64,000 nucleotides of DNA from Isoetes taiwanensis (Eukaryota > Streptophyta > Lycopodiopsida > Isoetales > Isoetaceae), in NCBI GenBank assembly GCA_021234155.1, contig JAJEKV010000237.1, positions 593,251 through 657,250 on the forward strand, in the 5' to 3' direction. Below the pieces are notes generated by a model. It was given only the letters and a program-made list of their open reading frames with translations. It ran no database searches and was not told the DNA's origin. Made by a program: the position numbers and the translations under genes. Below are positions 47,101-58,400 of this stretch, piece after piece (the stretch's first letter is position 1; each line of letters starts with the position of its first letter).

Positions 47101-47148
47101 GAAGGGCAATACACAATGCAACTATGAGATAGAAAATAAATTTGTGAC

Positions 47149-47215
47149 CTTGGATAAAACATCTAAGCGGTAGCAACTCTGAACTGTGCAAAACAAAGAT
47201 GCTAATCTCGCACCT
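47149..47215 (-). CDS. candidate exon of the split minus-strand gene
   Basis: After ATGTTTCAG the frame GARLASLFCTVQSCYRLDVL runs open to AAG|GTCACA. The donor is weak. It begins in phase 1 and ends in phase 0. It sits immediately upstream, in the transcription sense, of the LINE copy 2 insertion. Confidence 0.3.
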
Positions 47216-47593
47216 CTGAAACATTAAAAACAAACAAATTAATACTCTTGCCTTGGAAAACAATATGCGCAACATATTCTACTTCTTGCTAATGAAAGCA
47301 GTGCTATTTGACAAAGAAAATTCCTTAATGACGCCGTTGCTTCTGCCCAGAGTATGGTCCATCAGAAAGAATCAGATCTCTAAGGTCATTAAATGGAAAG
47401 GAGACGGTTTCAAAACATTAGTAGAATGAAATATACAAAAGATACATTTTACCATTTGAAGCTAGGCAGCAGAATCAACGATTCTTGTCAAAATAAAATA
47501 GAGATAATCTGGACTGCATGATCATGGCATCTAGATTGCATGATCATCTAGGCTGCATGATCTAGCCGCTATAATCATGGTAGCGTATCTTCA

Positions 47594-47887
47594 CAATGAA
47601 ATGCACATGGCATAGATACTGCAGATGAGGGTTGTTCTTCGAGTGCGCAAGATAAAATTGTTATGGCTTACAATTGTTCTTCTCTTGATCAAGAGAAGAA
47701 ATCTTGTCGGCATACTTACCTTGATTCATTCTTTTTGCATAGGCGGTGGTTGTGCTTTCCAGTTGGATCGGTTTGTCCTTTGGGGTTATAATCTGTCTTT
47801 GCATTTATGTTGCTCTGGTTTCTAGTTGGTGAATAAAGCTTGACGTCCTTCAAAAAAAAAAAAAAAAAACAATGAAATGCACATGGC
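47594..47887 (+). mobile_element. 5'-truncated L1-type insertion with 18-bp target-site duplication
   Basis: CAATGAAATGCACATGGC occurs at 47594-47611 and again at 47870-47887, directly after a run of about 18 A. Between them lie about 240 bases ending GGTGAATAAAGCTTGACGTC before the tail, with an AATAAA signal near the end. Perfect target duplications, tail and 5' truncation are the hallmarks of L1-mediated insertion. No A or B box was seen, so a SINE is unlikely. A perfect 24-bp palindrome (47677-47700, centre TTGATCAA) lies inside. Confidence 0.85.
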
Positions 47888-48521
47888 CTTACATGCATGC
47901 AATTTCATGGATGGTCTGATGAGCGCTCTAAATATTTATACAATAACATCCTATATAGTTATGTGAATGCAAAGAGAAGCCCTTTGTGCTGTCAAAGAGT
48001 TCAGGAAGGAAACGACCAACAAATTTCCATTGTTGGGGAAAATCTATTCCTCCTTACATAATTTACCTGCTTTGTACTGTCAAAGAGTTTAGGAAGGAAA
48101 CGATCCAAGCATAAAAATTATTTCCGGAGAAATCTGCTTCGAATTGCTGGGCTGTATGGAAGACTTACTCAGCTATTTCTAGCGGCACAAATGAGTTGAA
48201 GGAATATCTATTTGGATGAATCGACACAAATATGAGGTCAGTGAACTTTAATTATAGAATTCATAAGCCATAAATACAAAATCATGCTCACCTCTTGCAA
48301 TTCATGCCAAGAAGCACTGGATTTCTTTTAGTCACTAGGTTGAACTCTGAATCTCCAATCCGATTAACAACCTACTATGCAGCATAAACCTAACCTCTGA
48401 ATCTCCAGTCTAATTGACGGCCTCCTGTGAGGATGCCAAGCAAAACCTAGAGAAACAAATAACAACAATGGGAGCAATACCGAAAATAACCGGTTAAGCT
48501 AAGCATGCGCTTTGTGCTCAC

Positions 48522-48593
48522 CATCTATGCCACCAAAGCAAGAAAGCAACAACCCGATCAGCTCTCCACCATAGCCTTTGTAGCATTCCGATG
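48522..48593 (-). CDS. candidate exon of the split minus-strand gene
   Basis: The acceptor is CATTGACAG (48594) and the donor ATG|GTGAGC (48521). The frame SECYKGYGGELIGLLLSCFG is open throughout. It begins with two bases of a codon and ends with one. The sequence is unlike its surroundings and not recognised as any family. Confidence 0.4.
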
Positions 48594-48630
48594 CTGTCAA
48601 TGTTTCCCAACCGTCCAATATGCCACATCA

Positions 48631-48694
48631 CCAAAAATGCCGATTTCAAAATCATAGTACAACCAAAAATGCCGATTTCGAAATCATAGTACAA
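48631..48694 (+). repeat. 32-bp tandem duplication
   Basis: The unit starting CCAAAAATGCCGATTTC is present twice (48631 and 48663) with one difference. A sequence similar to the following 48760-48830 (AAATTCCAAAA(C/A)GTTTT...) recurs at about 56690-56740, probably a shared transposon remnant. Confidence 0.8.
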
Positions 48695-49374
48695 CCAAAA
48701 TGCCAGATTTTTGGAGAACCGGAATCTTTTTCCGGTCGCCAAAACCCTCAAAACCTTAGGAAATCAAATTAAAGAAAAATTCCAAAACGTTTTCGGGACC
48801 CTGGAAAAACCAAATTTAAACAATAGGATTTGCGGTAGCATGGTGAAAAAAGAAATCATAGTATTCATCTCTCAATGGCTTCTTAACTTGGATGTTTCTC
48901 GCATGATAAGTGTAAACCACCATGCAGTGGATTACGTCACAAAAGCTATGCCCTAGGCAATTCATAATACCACTAAACATTAACACCTACATAGAAGCCA
49001 TGCTCAAAGCCTCCTCTTTCAAGTTCTTAAAGCAAAGGCAGTAAACATGCGTTATTTCTAGCACGGATAACGTGATTAATTAATAATGTAGACTCTAGTA
49101 TTTTGAGAAGTTAATCTTTAGGACTTTTAACTGTTATGCAGAGAAAAGCTTGAAAAACTTGGCAGGGAACAAACCCTTCATAGAAAGCTTACTATAAGAA
49201 GTAAAGCTACAAATACTTCTTTGGAAGAATTTATAGCCCGAATATTAATTCTCAGCATATGGTTGATGATGATACCTATGAGAGTCCAAGTATAGGTTGT
49301 TGAGCCCAAGAACCCTGTAGCTACTTGCCAAGGAGTACGCCCAAAAGGGATCTTGAATCTAATTCAATGTAAGT

Positions 49375-49495
49375 TGGGGTTCCCTGACCGATTTCATGGA
49401 CAATTCCTTGGTGATTCCCTGGCGATTCATGGTCGATGCCTTGGCAATTCCCTGATCGATGCAAGCTGGTGTTCCCTGGCCGATTTCATAGCAAT
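49375..49495 (+). repeat. degenerate minisatellite
   Basis: Units of roughly 15-30 bases built on TTCCCTGGCCGATT, TTCCTTGGTGATTC and CCTTGGCAATTC repeat irregularly. No coding role is evident. Confidence 0.6.
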
Positions 49496-49961
49496 GGCAA
49501 GCCAATGAGATTGAAAAGAATTCAGTCTGCATTCTAGAGGAAGCTGTTGGTTGCTCGTCGTACGCGCTCTGCTCTGCCGCTTGTGCCAATTTTTTTGGGG
49601 CAGACCTTTCTTGCATCGAAAGATGAAGCTAGCTTCGTATACGAATTTTTTCAATTTGGATGGTGTCTAATTTGATATGCCCATGAAGTGTTTATAAATT
49701 CATTGCCTTAAAGATTGTGTGGATGGATCATATATTTTTGCATCTGGGCCTATATTATATCATTTTATTTACAAAAAGGTAAGAAAATAAAAAACATCTA
49801 TAAATATATGGCAATAAATGACAGAACAATTTTAATTTCTAGCCTTTCAAATGACAAATATGTATTTTGATGGCCCTTCCATATGACAAGCATTTGGTCA
49901 TTTGCTACCTTTCATTTGCAATACAATTTTATTTTATTTTTGCTTGTCTTGACAGGCAAAA

Positions 49962-50315
49962 ATGCAAAAGCTAGCGTGGCCGTCAAATTTGAGCCACGGC
50001 TCCGGCTTCAGGATTGCAAGAAATGCTGGCTTCTCAATGTCACAGGGCAAAAATCCATCTTCTGTGAATGATGGGGCATGGAATCCATTCTTGAAGGTTT
50101 TGGCTATGGATAAGGCAAGATTCGAAATTTCAAAAGTATTGCCCACAAGATCAGTAGAGAGGCAGAAGCATGTGATTAATGCGGCTCTACATCCAGGGGA
50201 ATCTTTGGCGGGGCATGATGGTGGGAATGGTTTACTCTACACAAATCCTTCAAATCGAAACCTCAAGAAAAAGCTCCACACCTCAACCTATACAAGCTGG
50301 GTATATTTCCTTTGA
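49962..50315 (+). CDS. unrecognised exon-like ORF
   Basis: A 117-codon frame begins just after a good acceptor (TTGCTTGTCTTGACAG, 49955). It contains PTRSVERQKHVINAALHPGE and GHDGGNGLLYTNPSNR, a composition that looks like real protein. A second frame after the same acceptor is also open for 35 codons, so the phase is uncertain. No family is recognised, and no adjoining exon could be matched. Confidence 0.25.
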   Translation: MQKLAWPSNLSHGSGFRIARNAGFSMSQGKNPSSVNDGAWNPFLKVLAMDKARFEISKVLPTRSVERQKHVINAALHPGESLAGHDGGNGLLYTNPSNRNLKKKLHTSTYTSWVYFL

Positions 50316-50765
50316 GAAATCTTATAGCGAGAAGCAAAGTCTAGCTTGAAATGGATCATATGAAATCTCAAAATGAGCGAAACAAAAAACATGCAACTGA
50401 ATCTTGCATAGATGGCTGAAATGGAACAAGGTCGGATAGAAGGCGAAAGATAAAAAAGCCCGAGCTAGCAAATCGGTGAAGCGAGCACTAGGTTGATGGC
50501 GCGAGAAAATTGAAGAAAGGAGAGGCGAGCCCAGCGGTGATGGAGGGCGCATAGCTCAACAAAAAGGGGGCAATTTTACGGGCTATAAAATTGATGTAAT
50601 AAGAGTAATTTGAACCACCTATTCATTACATTTAAGAACCTTGGTTAGAAATAACTCAACCAAATATATTTGCACATGTCTAGTCAAATTAGTGTAATTT
50701 AGCCAGAGGCATAAGCATATTAAACTAGCCAATGTGGCATCGAGGTCAATATAACCTTTAGTATT

Positions 50766-50795
50766 ACTAGTTATGGTGCCCGATGTTGCCGGGCT
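50766..50795 (-). mobile_element. Helitron 3' terminus
   Basis: On the minus strand, GCCCGGCAACATCGGGC folds into a hairpin with two imperfect pairs. It is followed by ACCATAACTAG and a host T. It matches the terminus at 32757-32790 over the hairpin core and spacer, so both belong to one family. The element body should extend to the right; no Rep/helicase coding is seen, so it is presumably non-autonomous. It lies in the presumed intron space of the split minus-strand gene. Confidence 0.65.
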
Positions 50796-53410
50796 TTAGT
50801 AGCAATTTGAAGGGGTTGTTGTTTCATTATTGCGGTGTATCTTTGTGTGTGTGGTAATTTTTATGGAGCTGATGTTATGGTTAGGTGTTGCTGGTGTAGT
50901 GTAAAAGGGACAATCATTTTGAAAAGTAGAAGTATTTACACGATGCACCATAGTTGGGGATTAATGGTTTTGGCAACGATGTTTATTAATTTAAATAATA
51001 GAAGTGTTTAGAAGAATATGACTGGAATGTTTGATACAATTAAATGTGTCATGCGAAGATAAATTGAATTGTGAAGATAATTGGACAGAGTTGGGTGGAA
51101 CGTTCAATGTATTCCTTGGCAATCAATAGATTTTTAGAAACATGCTCGATATGTTGAATTTGGATGTACACGTTCTCATTATGGTTAGAAACATGCTTGT
51201 GAAATAGCGTGACATGTCCATTGGGTATTGCGTTCTTCTGGTGCAGGAACTTTGCTCACAGTTTGGAAAAGAAATGTTGATCTGTGTTGATCTCAATTTG
51301 ACTGAGCTATCTAAAATATAGCAATATGTCACAATCTTTAAGAAAAAGATGAATGCAAATAGAGATAATAAAATTATAATTTGTTCTCTCGTAGAATGAA
51401 GGGTTTTTTTTTCCTTTTTTTAGTTGTAGGTTGCTTTTAATTTGTAGATGTGTACAATAGCTTGCTAAATCTAAAAGAGGATTGGGCTTGGTAGTTGTCA
51501 CACCACTGACTACAAAATCATGTTTTTGTTGATAATCAGTAGCATAACATGGTTGGAAGGTTAGGATTTAGATCCCTAGCACTTTGTTCAAGATGTCGAA
51601 TAATGTCTGAACTACCCAATAAGCTTTGTTTTATTGTAAAAGTCCACGGGATCAACAAAACTAAAGTACATGGTCTTCACAGTTTTAAACATTTGCCATT
51701 ACAAAATTTGGAAGGTCATATACATAGTTATAGTTCATACATCTACAATAGAAAACATTGAATTAAGAGTATAACTAAGAAAACTTGCCAAAAGAAGGGC
51801 ACGACATTGGCATAAAAAGGACACGTCATTCTTAATGGGCTACGAAATGGATAGATAGGCACCAACCATTTGGTTAGACCAAATACATGCATTATGGTCA
51901 TAGTAGTTTGTGGAAGCATATATCATATCTCTACAATATTGAAGTAAGATAACTAAGAGAACTTGCCAGAGAAGGGTATCACGTTGGTTTGGTCCATGCA
52001 TAAGAAGACATGTCATTCTTGATGGGCTATCCAATGGATAGGCACCAGGTCATTTGATTAGACCAAAGTACATCTTGGAGCATGGTGATTCTTGCCTCAA
52101 ATTCAACCAGAAACCACCTCTCCCTCGTAAGCCGAAAGAAAAGGAAACACCTTGAACGGAGTATCCTTGATGGAAGCAATTTGAATTGTCACAAAATCCA
52201 ACCACTTCGTTTGCCTTGTAAATTGAAAGGAGAACAACTTGTAGTTTAAACTCTTGCAAAAACCAACCACTCTCGATGCCCCTATTTATGATATCTCATG
52301 CAACGTTTTTATAGGAGATCAACATCAACATGATTAGATAAGACAACCATCTAAAGTATAGTCTCCTTCGTAGTGATATGATTTAACATGAAATTGATAT
52401 ACTATGCATGTTCAGCAGAAACTCCAAGTTGTGTTATACTGGAGGGTTACAGGCATTGGGGTAAGCAAGTTAACCTATTCTTTTGCATGTGTTTTTGTTA
52501 TAAATTTCTCGTTCTCACAAACAACGACTCACAGGGTAGATACTATTAATAAGTTGAAGTCTCTGCTTCCTATGCCTCCTTGAGAACTTAAGGATGAATG
52601 TATGGTTTCAAACTCTCCTTATATCCATGAAGGATAAATGAAATTTCACAAAAGTTTTATCTTTGCAAGGTCATGGAATTACCTTCATTGTGTTGAATAA
52701 TTACAAATTTGTTGGAAGGCACTATCATTTGATTCAGTGTTATTAAATTGCTTTCAGTTCTTAGGTTATTGAAAGAGCTTATGAATGCATTATCACTTGA
52801 CTTTTGATTTTAAGTGATTATGGAAGTACATTCCTTGTCTTGAGATAAATTAGTGAAATGTACAATTTTGCTTTCAATTGGGCAAAGGAAAAGGTGTGTT
52901 TGGCAGGTTCTAGGACCAAATTTGTGTATGTTTGGCAAGTAAAGAATTTAAAATGGCGTGAGCATCAATCAGTAAATACGACAATTGCACAATTATGCTT
53001 GTCACTAAACTTAGTTTGGCTTTGGATCATCAATTATCAATATCATTTTTAGATATTGTTCAGCGGCAAATATAAGGTAACATTTGAATCTCGTTTACCA
53101 AGGGTGGCAGATATAAGGTAACATTTGAATCTCATTTACCAAGGCATAGTTTAGTTCCTCATCTATAATCCATCAAGATAGTAAAATAAATATAATTTGA
53201 ACCGAATGATGGCATACTCATCCAACAAATATGGTCTGTGGAATCGATAATGCTTTGAATCATCTCAACATCATTAGATATTGTTCATAGGCTGATATAG
53301 GCAAGGTAACATTGGAATCTCATTTATCAAGGCATAGTTTACTCCTCAACTATAATCCATCAAGATGGTGGGTGAAGTAATACAATTTAGATGAATAATG
53401 ACACGCTTAC
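50796..53410. other. intron-like or intergenic region with decayed duplications
   Basis: A block of about 180 bp (51770-51900) is repeated in diverged form at 51940-52070 (both with GGCACCA and TTAGACCAAA). The minus frame 52259-52050 includes SVQGVSFSFGLRGRGGFWLN but has no splice or family support. Nothing else is recognised. Confidence 0.5.
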
Positions 53411-53450
53411 CCAGCAAATACGGTATGTGGAATCCATGAAACACCTACAC
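53047..53450 (-). repeat. duplication of about 225-bp spacing that includes a candidate exon
   Basis: Segments from 53051 and 53276 (AGATATTGTTCA..., TAAGGTAACATTTGAATCTC...) are related copies. The first also holds an internal duplication of about 42 bp. The candidate exon 53444-53411 has a diverged partner near 53252-53210, where the donor GTAAGC is changed. Confidence 0.6.
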
Positions 53451-53572
53451 ATATTCACATATGTTACAGATATTGAAAAAACAAACAGATACTCAAGGAC
53501 AATCTTGAATATCAAATGGGTGTACCAGATCCATTTGCTCAAATAATTCGTCCAATAAGGTTGCACTGCCAT
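53411..53572 (-). CDS. two candidate exons of the split minus-strand gene
   Basis: The first starts after CCCCTGTAG (53573). It encodes GSATLLDELFEQMDL up to a possible donor CTG|GTACAC in phase 0. The second, 53444-53411, encodes VFHGFHIPYLL and ends at CTGG|GTAAGC, a strong donor. Phases match. Both are acid/hydrophobic helix-like sequences without a recognised family. Confidence 0.35.
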
Positions 53573-54258
53573 CTACAGGGGCAGAAGTTTATTCAGACAT
53601 TTGTAGAAAAGCATACATGTATGATGGCGCCAAACACAATAACAATGGAACAAAAGAAATGCAAGAATGATATATTATGATGGTGCCAAATACAATATTA
53701 ATGGAACGAAACTATCAAAGAGGATCCCATTGCAAGAATAGCTTCTGAGGATGCACCACGGTCATTCACGATAGCCCATTAGTTAATTCGGCTCCACCCA
53801 TCATATTTTTATCTCAATTTGCGCACAATGGACCAGTTTGGAAATGTTCCAAAATTTTGGGCTTCTTCCAAAAGCATGTACGTTCATGAACATGAAATTC
53901 TTCTCCTAAATTCTGGGCTTCTCCCAAAAATATGTAGATTTATGAAAAGAAGAAATTCTTCTCATACATACACGTTCTTACACCTTACATTTGAGGCAAA
54001 TAGACCTTCAAGTAATCATAGGGCAACCATTTGAATAAACTATACTAACAATAACAGAAGCAAGAAAAGAATATGGATGGTCTGGTTTTGAAACAGGAAT
54101 ACAGATAGATGTATAATAATAATAATAATAAAAGCCAGAAAGAAACATGGAATAAATCAAAAACCTCACGCTGGCCTAAACCTGCATAGCATAAACTGGA
54201 CTATCAACCTTATGCTCTCTCATTGCTCAAGTCTACTGCATGGACATAATGCAAATAC

Positions 54259-54331
54259 CTTCTAGCCTTTGCATTGGAAAACTTTATTTCTTCACGAATG
54301 CCTTCTAGCTTTGATTCTAAAGAACAATCCT
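54259..54331 (-). CDS. candidate exon of the split minus-strand gene
   Basis: The frame DCSLESKLEGIREEIKFSNA is open from ATTCAG (54332) to AGAAG|GTATTT. It is charged and heptad-like, so it could be part of a coiled coil. The acceptor lacks a good pyrimidine tract. An (ATA)n microsatellite at about 54113-54131 lies downstream. Confidence 0.35.
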
Positions 54332-55276
54332 CTGAATAACTTTTTTATCTGTCAAACAAATGCAATTCTTAAGCAAGTAATGGTCTGCACAGCAATAGCG
54401 ATTGTAATGAATGTAATAGAAGCAACTTCATAGAGCTATAGATAGAAGATCATATTAGATAGACGCTCAGCATGCATTCTGGCATGGCGGCCATTGCAAG
54501 CAAAACTAAAGGTGGTTAAGACAAACAAAATTTTATATATGACATTGCATCATCAGTATGGAGTTGCTAACAATAAGAAGCCTCAATTTTATCAATTAAA
54601 CTTCCTTAAAACTAAAAGTGAATTGAATATACAGACATGTCTTTATCAATCTTGTTTGCATTCAACTACCTTGAATAGATAAACATGTCTTCATTTGCAT
54701 TCAAAAAAACTATCGTGTAGTGTTACCCTTTGTCTTTTGAGTTCTAAATTGAGAATCCACGTATAGAACTTAAAAAACAACAAAACAAATACCGTAATTA
54801 ATTTCGTAGAAATCTAAACCTAAATTTGCACTGGCTGAAACAGCCATCAGAACTCTACAGTAATAGCAGAATCCCATTCCAAAGTCATGATGGTCGGTAG
54901 ATCCATGAGAAGAGCCCTTGGAGTCTAAGGCAGTGAAGAAGGTCTTTTGGTCGCAGCTGAATGATGGAACTGAATTCTTGTTGAAATACTATCTATCTAT
55001 CTATTCTAGAATTAGATGTGGTTATGATAGATATCTTGTAGCCCTAAGGTTATGTGGACATGGGAATCTGTAACATCATTCATCTGAGCAAATAAAAAAA
55101 TGCACGCACGTGTTACAATGACACCAATCTGGCAATAGATGCATGTAATTTGGATAAAAAATTCACACAGTGAAAATGATCAATCTTTATAACATAAGCA
55201 GCGCAATACATTGTAGAGTACCCCATAGATTATACTACCAAATTAGGATCTACAACTTTGACAGCACAATAATTAC

Positions 55277-55430
55277 CTCTACTCTGTCCAGTTTCAAGAG
55301 CAGTTGAAGTACCTCTTCTTCAGTTAGGTGAGAAACGAAAGCATTGTTTGAGATAATAAGGCTTAGGAGCCAGATTTGGAGACGGTTAGGCCAATCTTGC
55401 AGCAGCCAGCCATGTAGACGTTGAAAAATC
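55277..55430 (-). CDS. candidate exon of the split minus-strand gene
   Basis: There is a strong acceptor TTTGTTGCAG (55431) and a donor GAG|GTAATT (55276). The 51-codon frame includes IFQRLHGWLLQDWPNRLQIW and FVSHLTEEEVLQLLLKLDRV, a Leu-rich amphipathic helical sequence of HEAT-like look. It begins in phase 1 and ends in phase 0. It is the longest and most convincing of the right-hand exons. No family name can be given. Confidence 0.45.
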
Positions 55431-58400
55431 CTGCAACAAATTGACTCCACAATGAAATCCATTTAAAGAATCTGCCAAGTGAAAGCATACAGATCTTAGA
55501 AAAGCTTAGAAAGAAAAAATAGATGCATCCAGCAAATAAAAACTTATTGTGTATCTTTATCTTCATCTTTCTTGGATTTAAGCATAACAGCTTGCGCCTA
55601 AAGTATTGCTTTTCTTTCCAACAATGAAATTGTAAACCCAAACTTATAACATTTATAATGCTGACCAAATAACATCATCTGCTCATGTCTAGGATAGCTT
55701 GAGGACACTGCTAATATTCTACTTAGTATCAACAATCAAGATGGATCTATATTATTGTATTTACATAATGAGAAAGGTTGGAAAAGCAAGAAGTAGAGAA
55801 AAGGTTGCAACCCTTTCCATCGTGATCCCATGATAGAAGTAAACTAAGTAATTGGTTGGATTAATTGTTCAGCCCTCATACTGAAATAACAAAGGTCGTG
55901 CATGCATGTCATGTAGAAGGATCACATCAAATAAAATTTATAGTCTAGTAGAAAGCATCAAGCGGAGGATCAATGAGTGATCAATCTTGTGAAGCAAGCT
56001 CTGACATTTTAAGTGACAATTTGAAAAGAACCTAATCCACCCATAAGAGATGTTTTCTCAAAGCATGATAATCTGAAAAGAAGCTAATCCGGCCATAAAA
56101 GATGATTTCTCAAAGCCAAAAGGTAGTCCAAGATGAGGAAATGGATAACCATCGGAAGCGACCCATTTTGTAAAATGTAAACAAAACAAATAAATCGAGG
56201 AGAAATATATCACCTCGGATAAATCCCTACGGTATCGGATAATCTCACCTACTTGAAAAGCAGGAAATTTGACAAAGTATTCGTCCAGATTTCTTCCTAC
56301 TTTGGAGGATCTCACCTACTTGAAAAGCAGGAAATTTGACAAAGTATTCGTCCAGATTTCTTCCTACTTTGGAGGTTATACGAAGCACCATCAGTAGAGC
56401 AATGTTTTGCATCCTGAAAGTGCAAGCATGCAGTACATATTTCATAAAGACTACAAATACAAAACATCATACCGTGATCAAGTACATACCGGATGGTTTA
56501 CAATACAACAAACCCTTGAATCCATCCCTAAACCATCGCACACTTATTGACAAAGCGTGGCTTCCATGCCGTGCTATTTATCAAAAAATTGGCGATAGGC
56601 TGCCTCGAGAATCAAATTCTCAAAGCATGCCGATATTTAGAACTTAGGGAATGTTTTTCGATAGCGAAACCTAGAAAATCATAGGAAATGAGTTAAAAAA
56701 ATTCCAAAAAGTTTTTTGGTCAAACACGAAATTTCCAAATTAACAAGGTTGATAATATGTTTTGGTTACCATTGTAATAATTTTGGTTTTAAAAGTTATC
56801 TAATTCTTAACTAGATTACTTAACTAGTAATGTGAACAAAGGTTTACCCCAAGGGCAATCAAAAGCATTAGAGAATGATTAAGCAAACATACCGGACAAA
56901 TTTGAAGTGTATGCCATTCATATTCTAGACTTCCATTTGATAGCATCTCTAGATACATTCCATTGACTCATCAATCCACTACCAATTTCGATTCTAAAGT
57001 GATTGTGCATATGTAGCAACAATCGAGCGACATTCAAAAGTCTCACTATTTCCAATTTTGTTGTATTAGGGCTTGAAGATCAAGATTGCAAGGGAATATC
57101 CTTGGGAGCTCTTAAGCGTCCAACCAGCGCTGAGATTTCCATATAAGTTTTGGTTATAACCGAGCTAACATGTTCAGTCATCACAATTAGCTAGACATTT
57201 CACTAGGCCATCACCTTAAAGGAAAAAGGACATATGAAGGGATCCAAGAGCGGCGTTGATGGGATATTGATGCTTATGGCTAAGATATTCATGTTTGAGT
57301 TATCTTTAATAGGGTTTCTACTTGATTTTTGTCATCGTGATGCGGCAAAGGGAACTTACCTCGGGGCACAAAAGGACATCTCCATTTATTTGACAATGGA
57401 TTGAATCATGAATCTAGAAAAAAATATGCCTTAGTTAGAGCCACGTAAGTCTTGGACTTTATACGCAATCTCATCTATCATGTGAACACTTGGAGGAGCA
57501 TCTTCTCAGTCTCTTATCGAGAAGCGAGAATACTTAGCTTGAATTATTCAAAGCTGTTGTATTATGTATCGAAAGCCTATGATTAAGCGGTTAAGTGATC
57601 GATTAATCTCACGTAAACCTCATATTTAATATCCTATGTGGTGACTAAAAATGTGGTGACTAGAAAGGGGGAAGCGGCCAGGAGATTCAAGCAACAAGAC
57701 AACGCAATGCAAAGGAAATGTGTGTTCATGGAATCGGGGCTTTAATGTCCTGGCTTCTGAAGCTTTGCAAGCATGTCAGTCGATTTTACCTTTTTCTTTC
57801 AAAGATATGTAGCATAATTTATGCATTCACTTGGCCTTATAATTATTGCGAGAGATGTACATATGGTTTTGGAATATGGCCAATGAAGAAACATATCCAT
57901 CATCATTTCGGTAGATGATTTGCCATAGAATAATGAGAGAAAGAAAGTTTTGTGCCTATAGCCAAACAACTTGCAAGATCACAGATCTTATCGCGATCTA
58001 ATATGGATCTCATATGAGCTATCATAAAATGGAAAAATTTGGCCTTGGCGCCTCATTCTATGTCTTTTGCGATTGCAAATGTGAATTGTTACTTGAAAGT
58101 TTTATTTATGATTATGTTTGCAAGTATTGTTTTCTAAGTTTTCAACCATATACATGTTGGACATGTATCTATACAAAGTTTATTTGAAAACAAAACTTGA
58201 CTTGAATTTTGCCTTTGTTGTATGGTGAATTTTAGTTTTTGTTGTTGTAAGCTGCAATTCTTTGTTTGACTACAATTGCGTATCTTGTATTTGGAGTTGG
58301 CTTTGGATCTTGGGTATAGCATCGTGCTTTAATATATTCTTCTTTTTATTAAGTAAATTGTCACTTGAATATCTAGAAAATAAACAAGAGATCATATACA

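Larger units (their letters stand above)
42448..47112 (-). mobile_element. non-L1 LINE, near full length, degenerate (copy 2)
   Basis: Same family as the 33.6-38.9 kb element. The 3' tail is (TTCC)n (plus-strand AAGG units at 42448-42467) next to GGTCTCCGTGGGATCTATAA. The 5' end is near 47112, about 40 bases from a candidate host exon donor at 47149. The element is more GC-rich than its surroundings. ORF1 and ORF2 are both recognisable but broken. It lies between exon clusters of the minus-strand host gene, in the same orientation, so it is probably intronic. Confidence 0.8.

Noticed and set aside
47612-47869. SINE at 47.6 kb
   Set aside because: No pol III A or B box was found. The AATAAA-type end, A tail and long target duplication fit a truncated L1.
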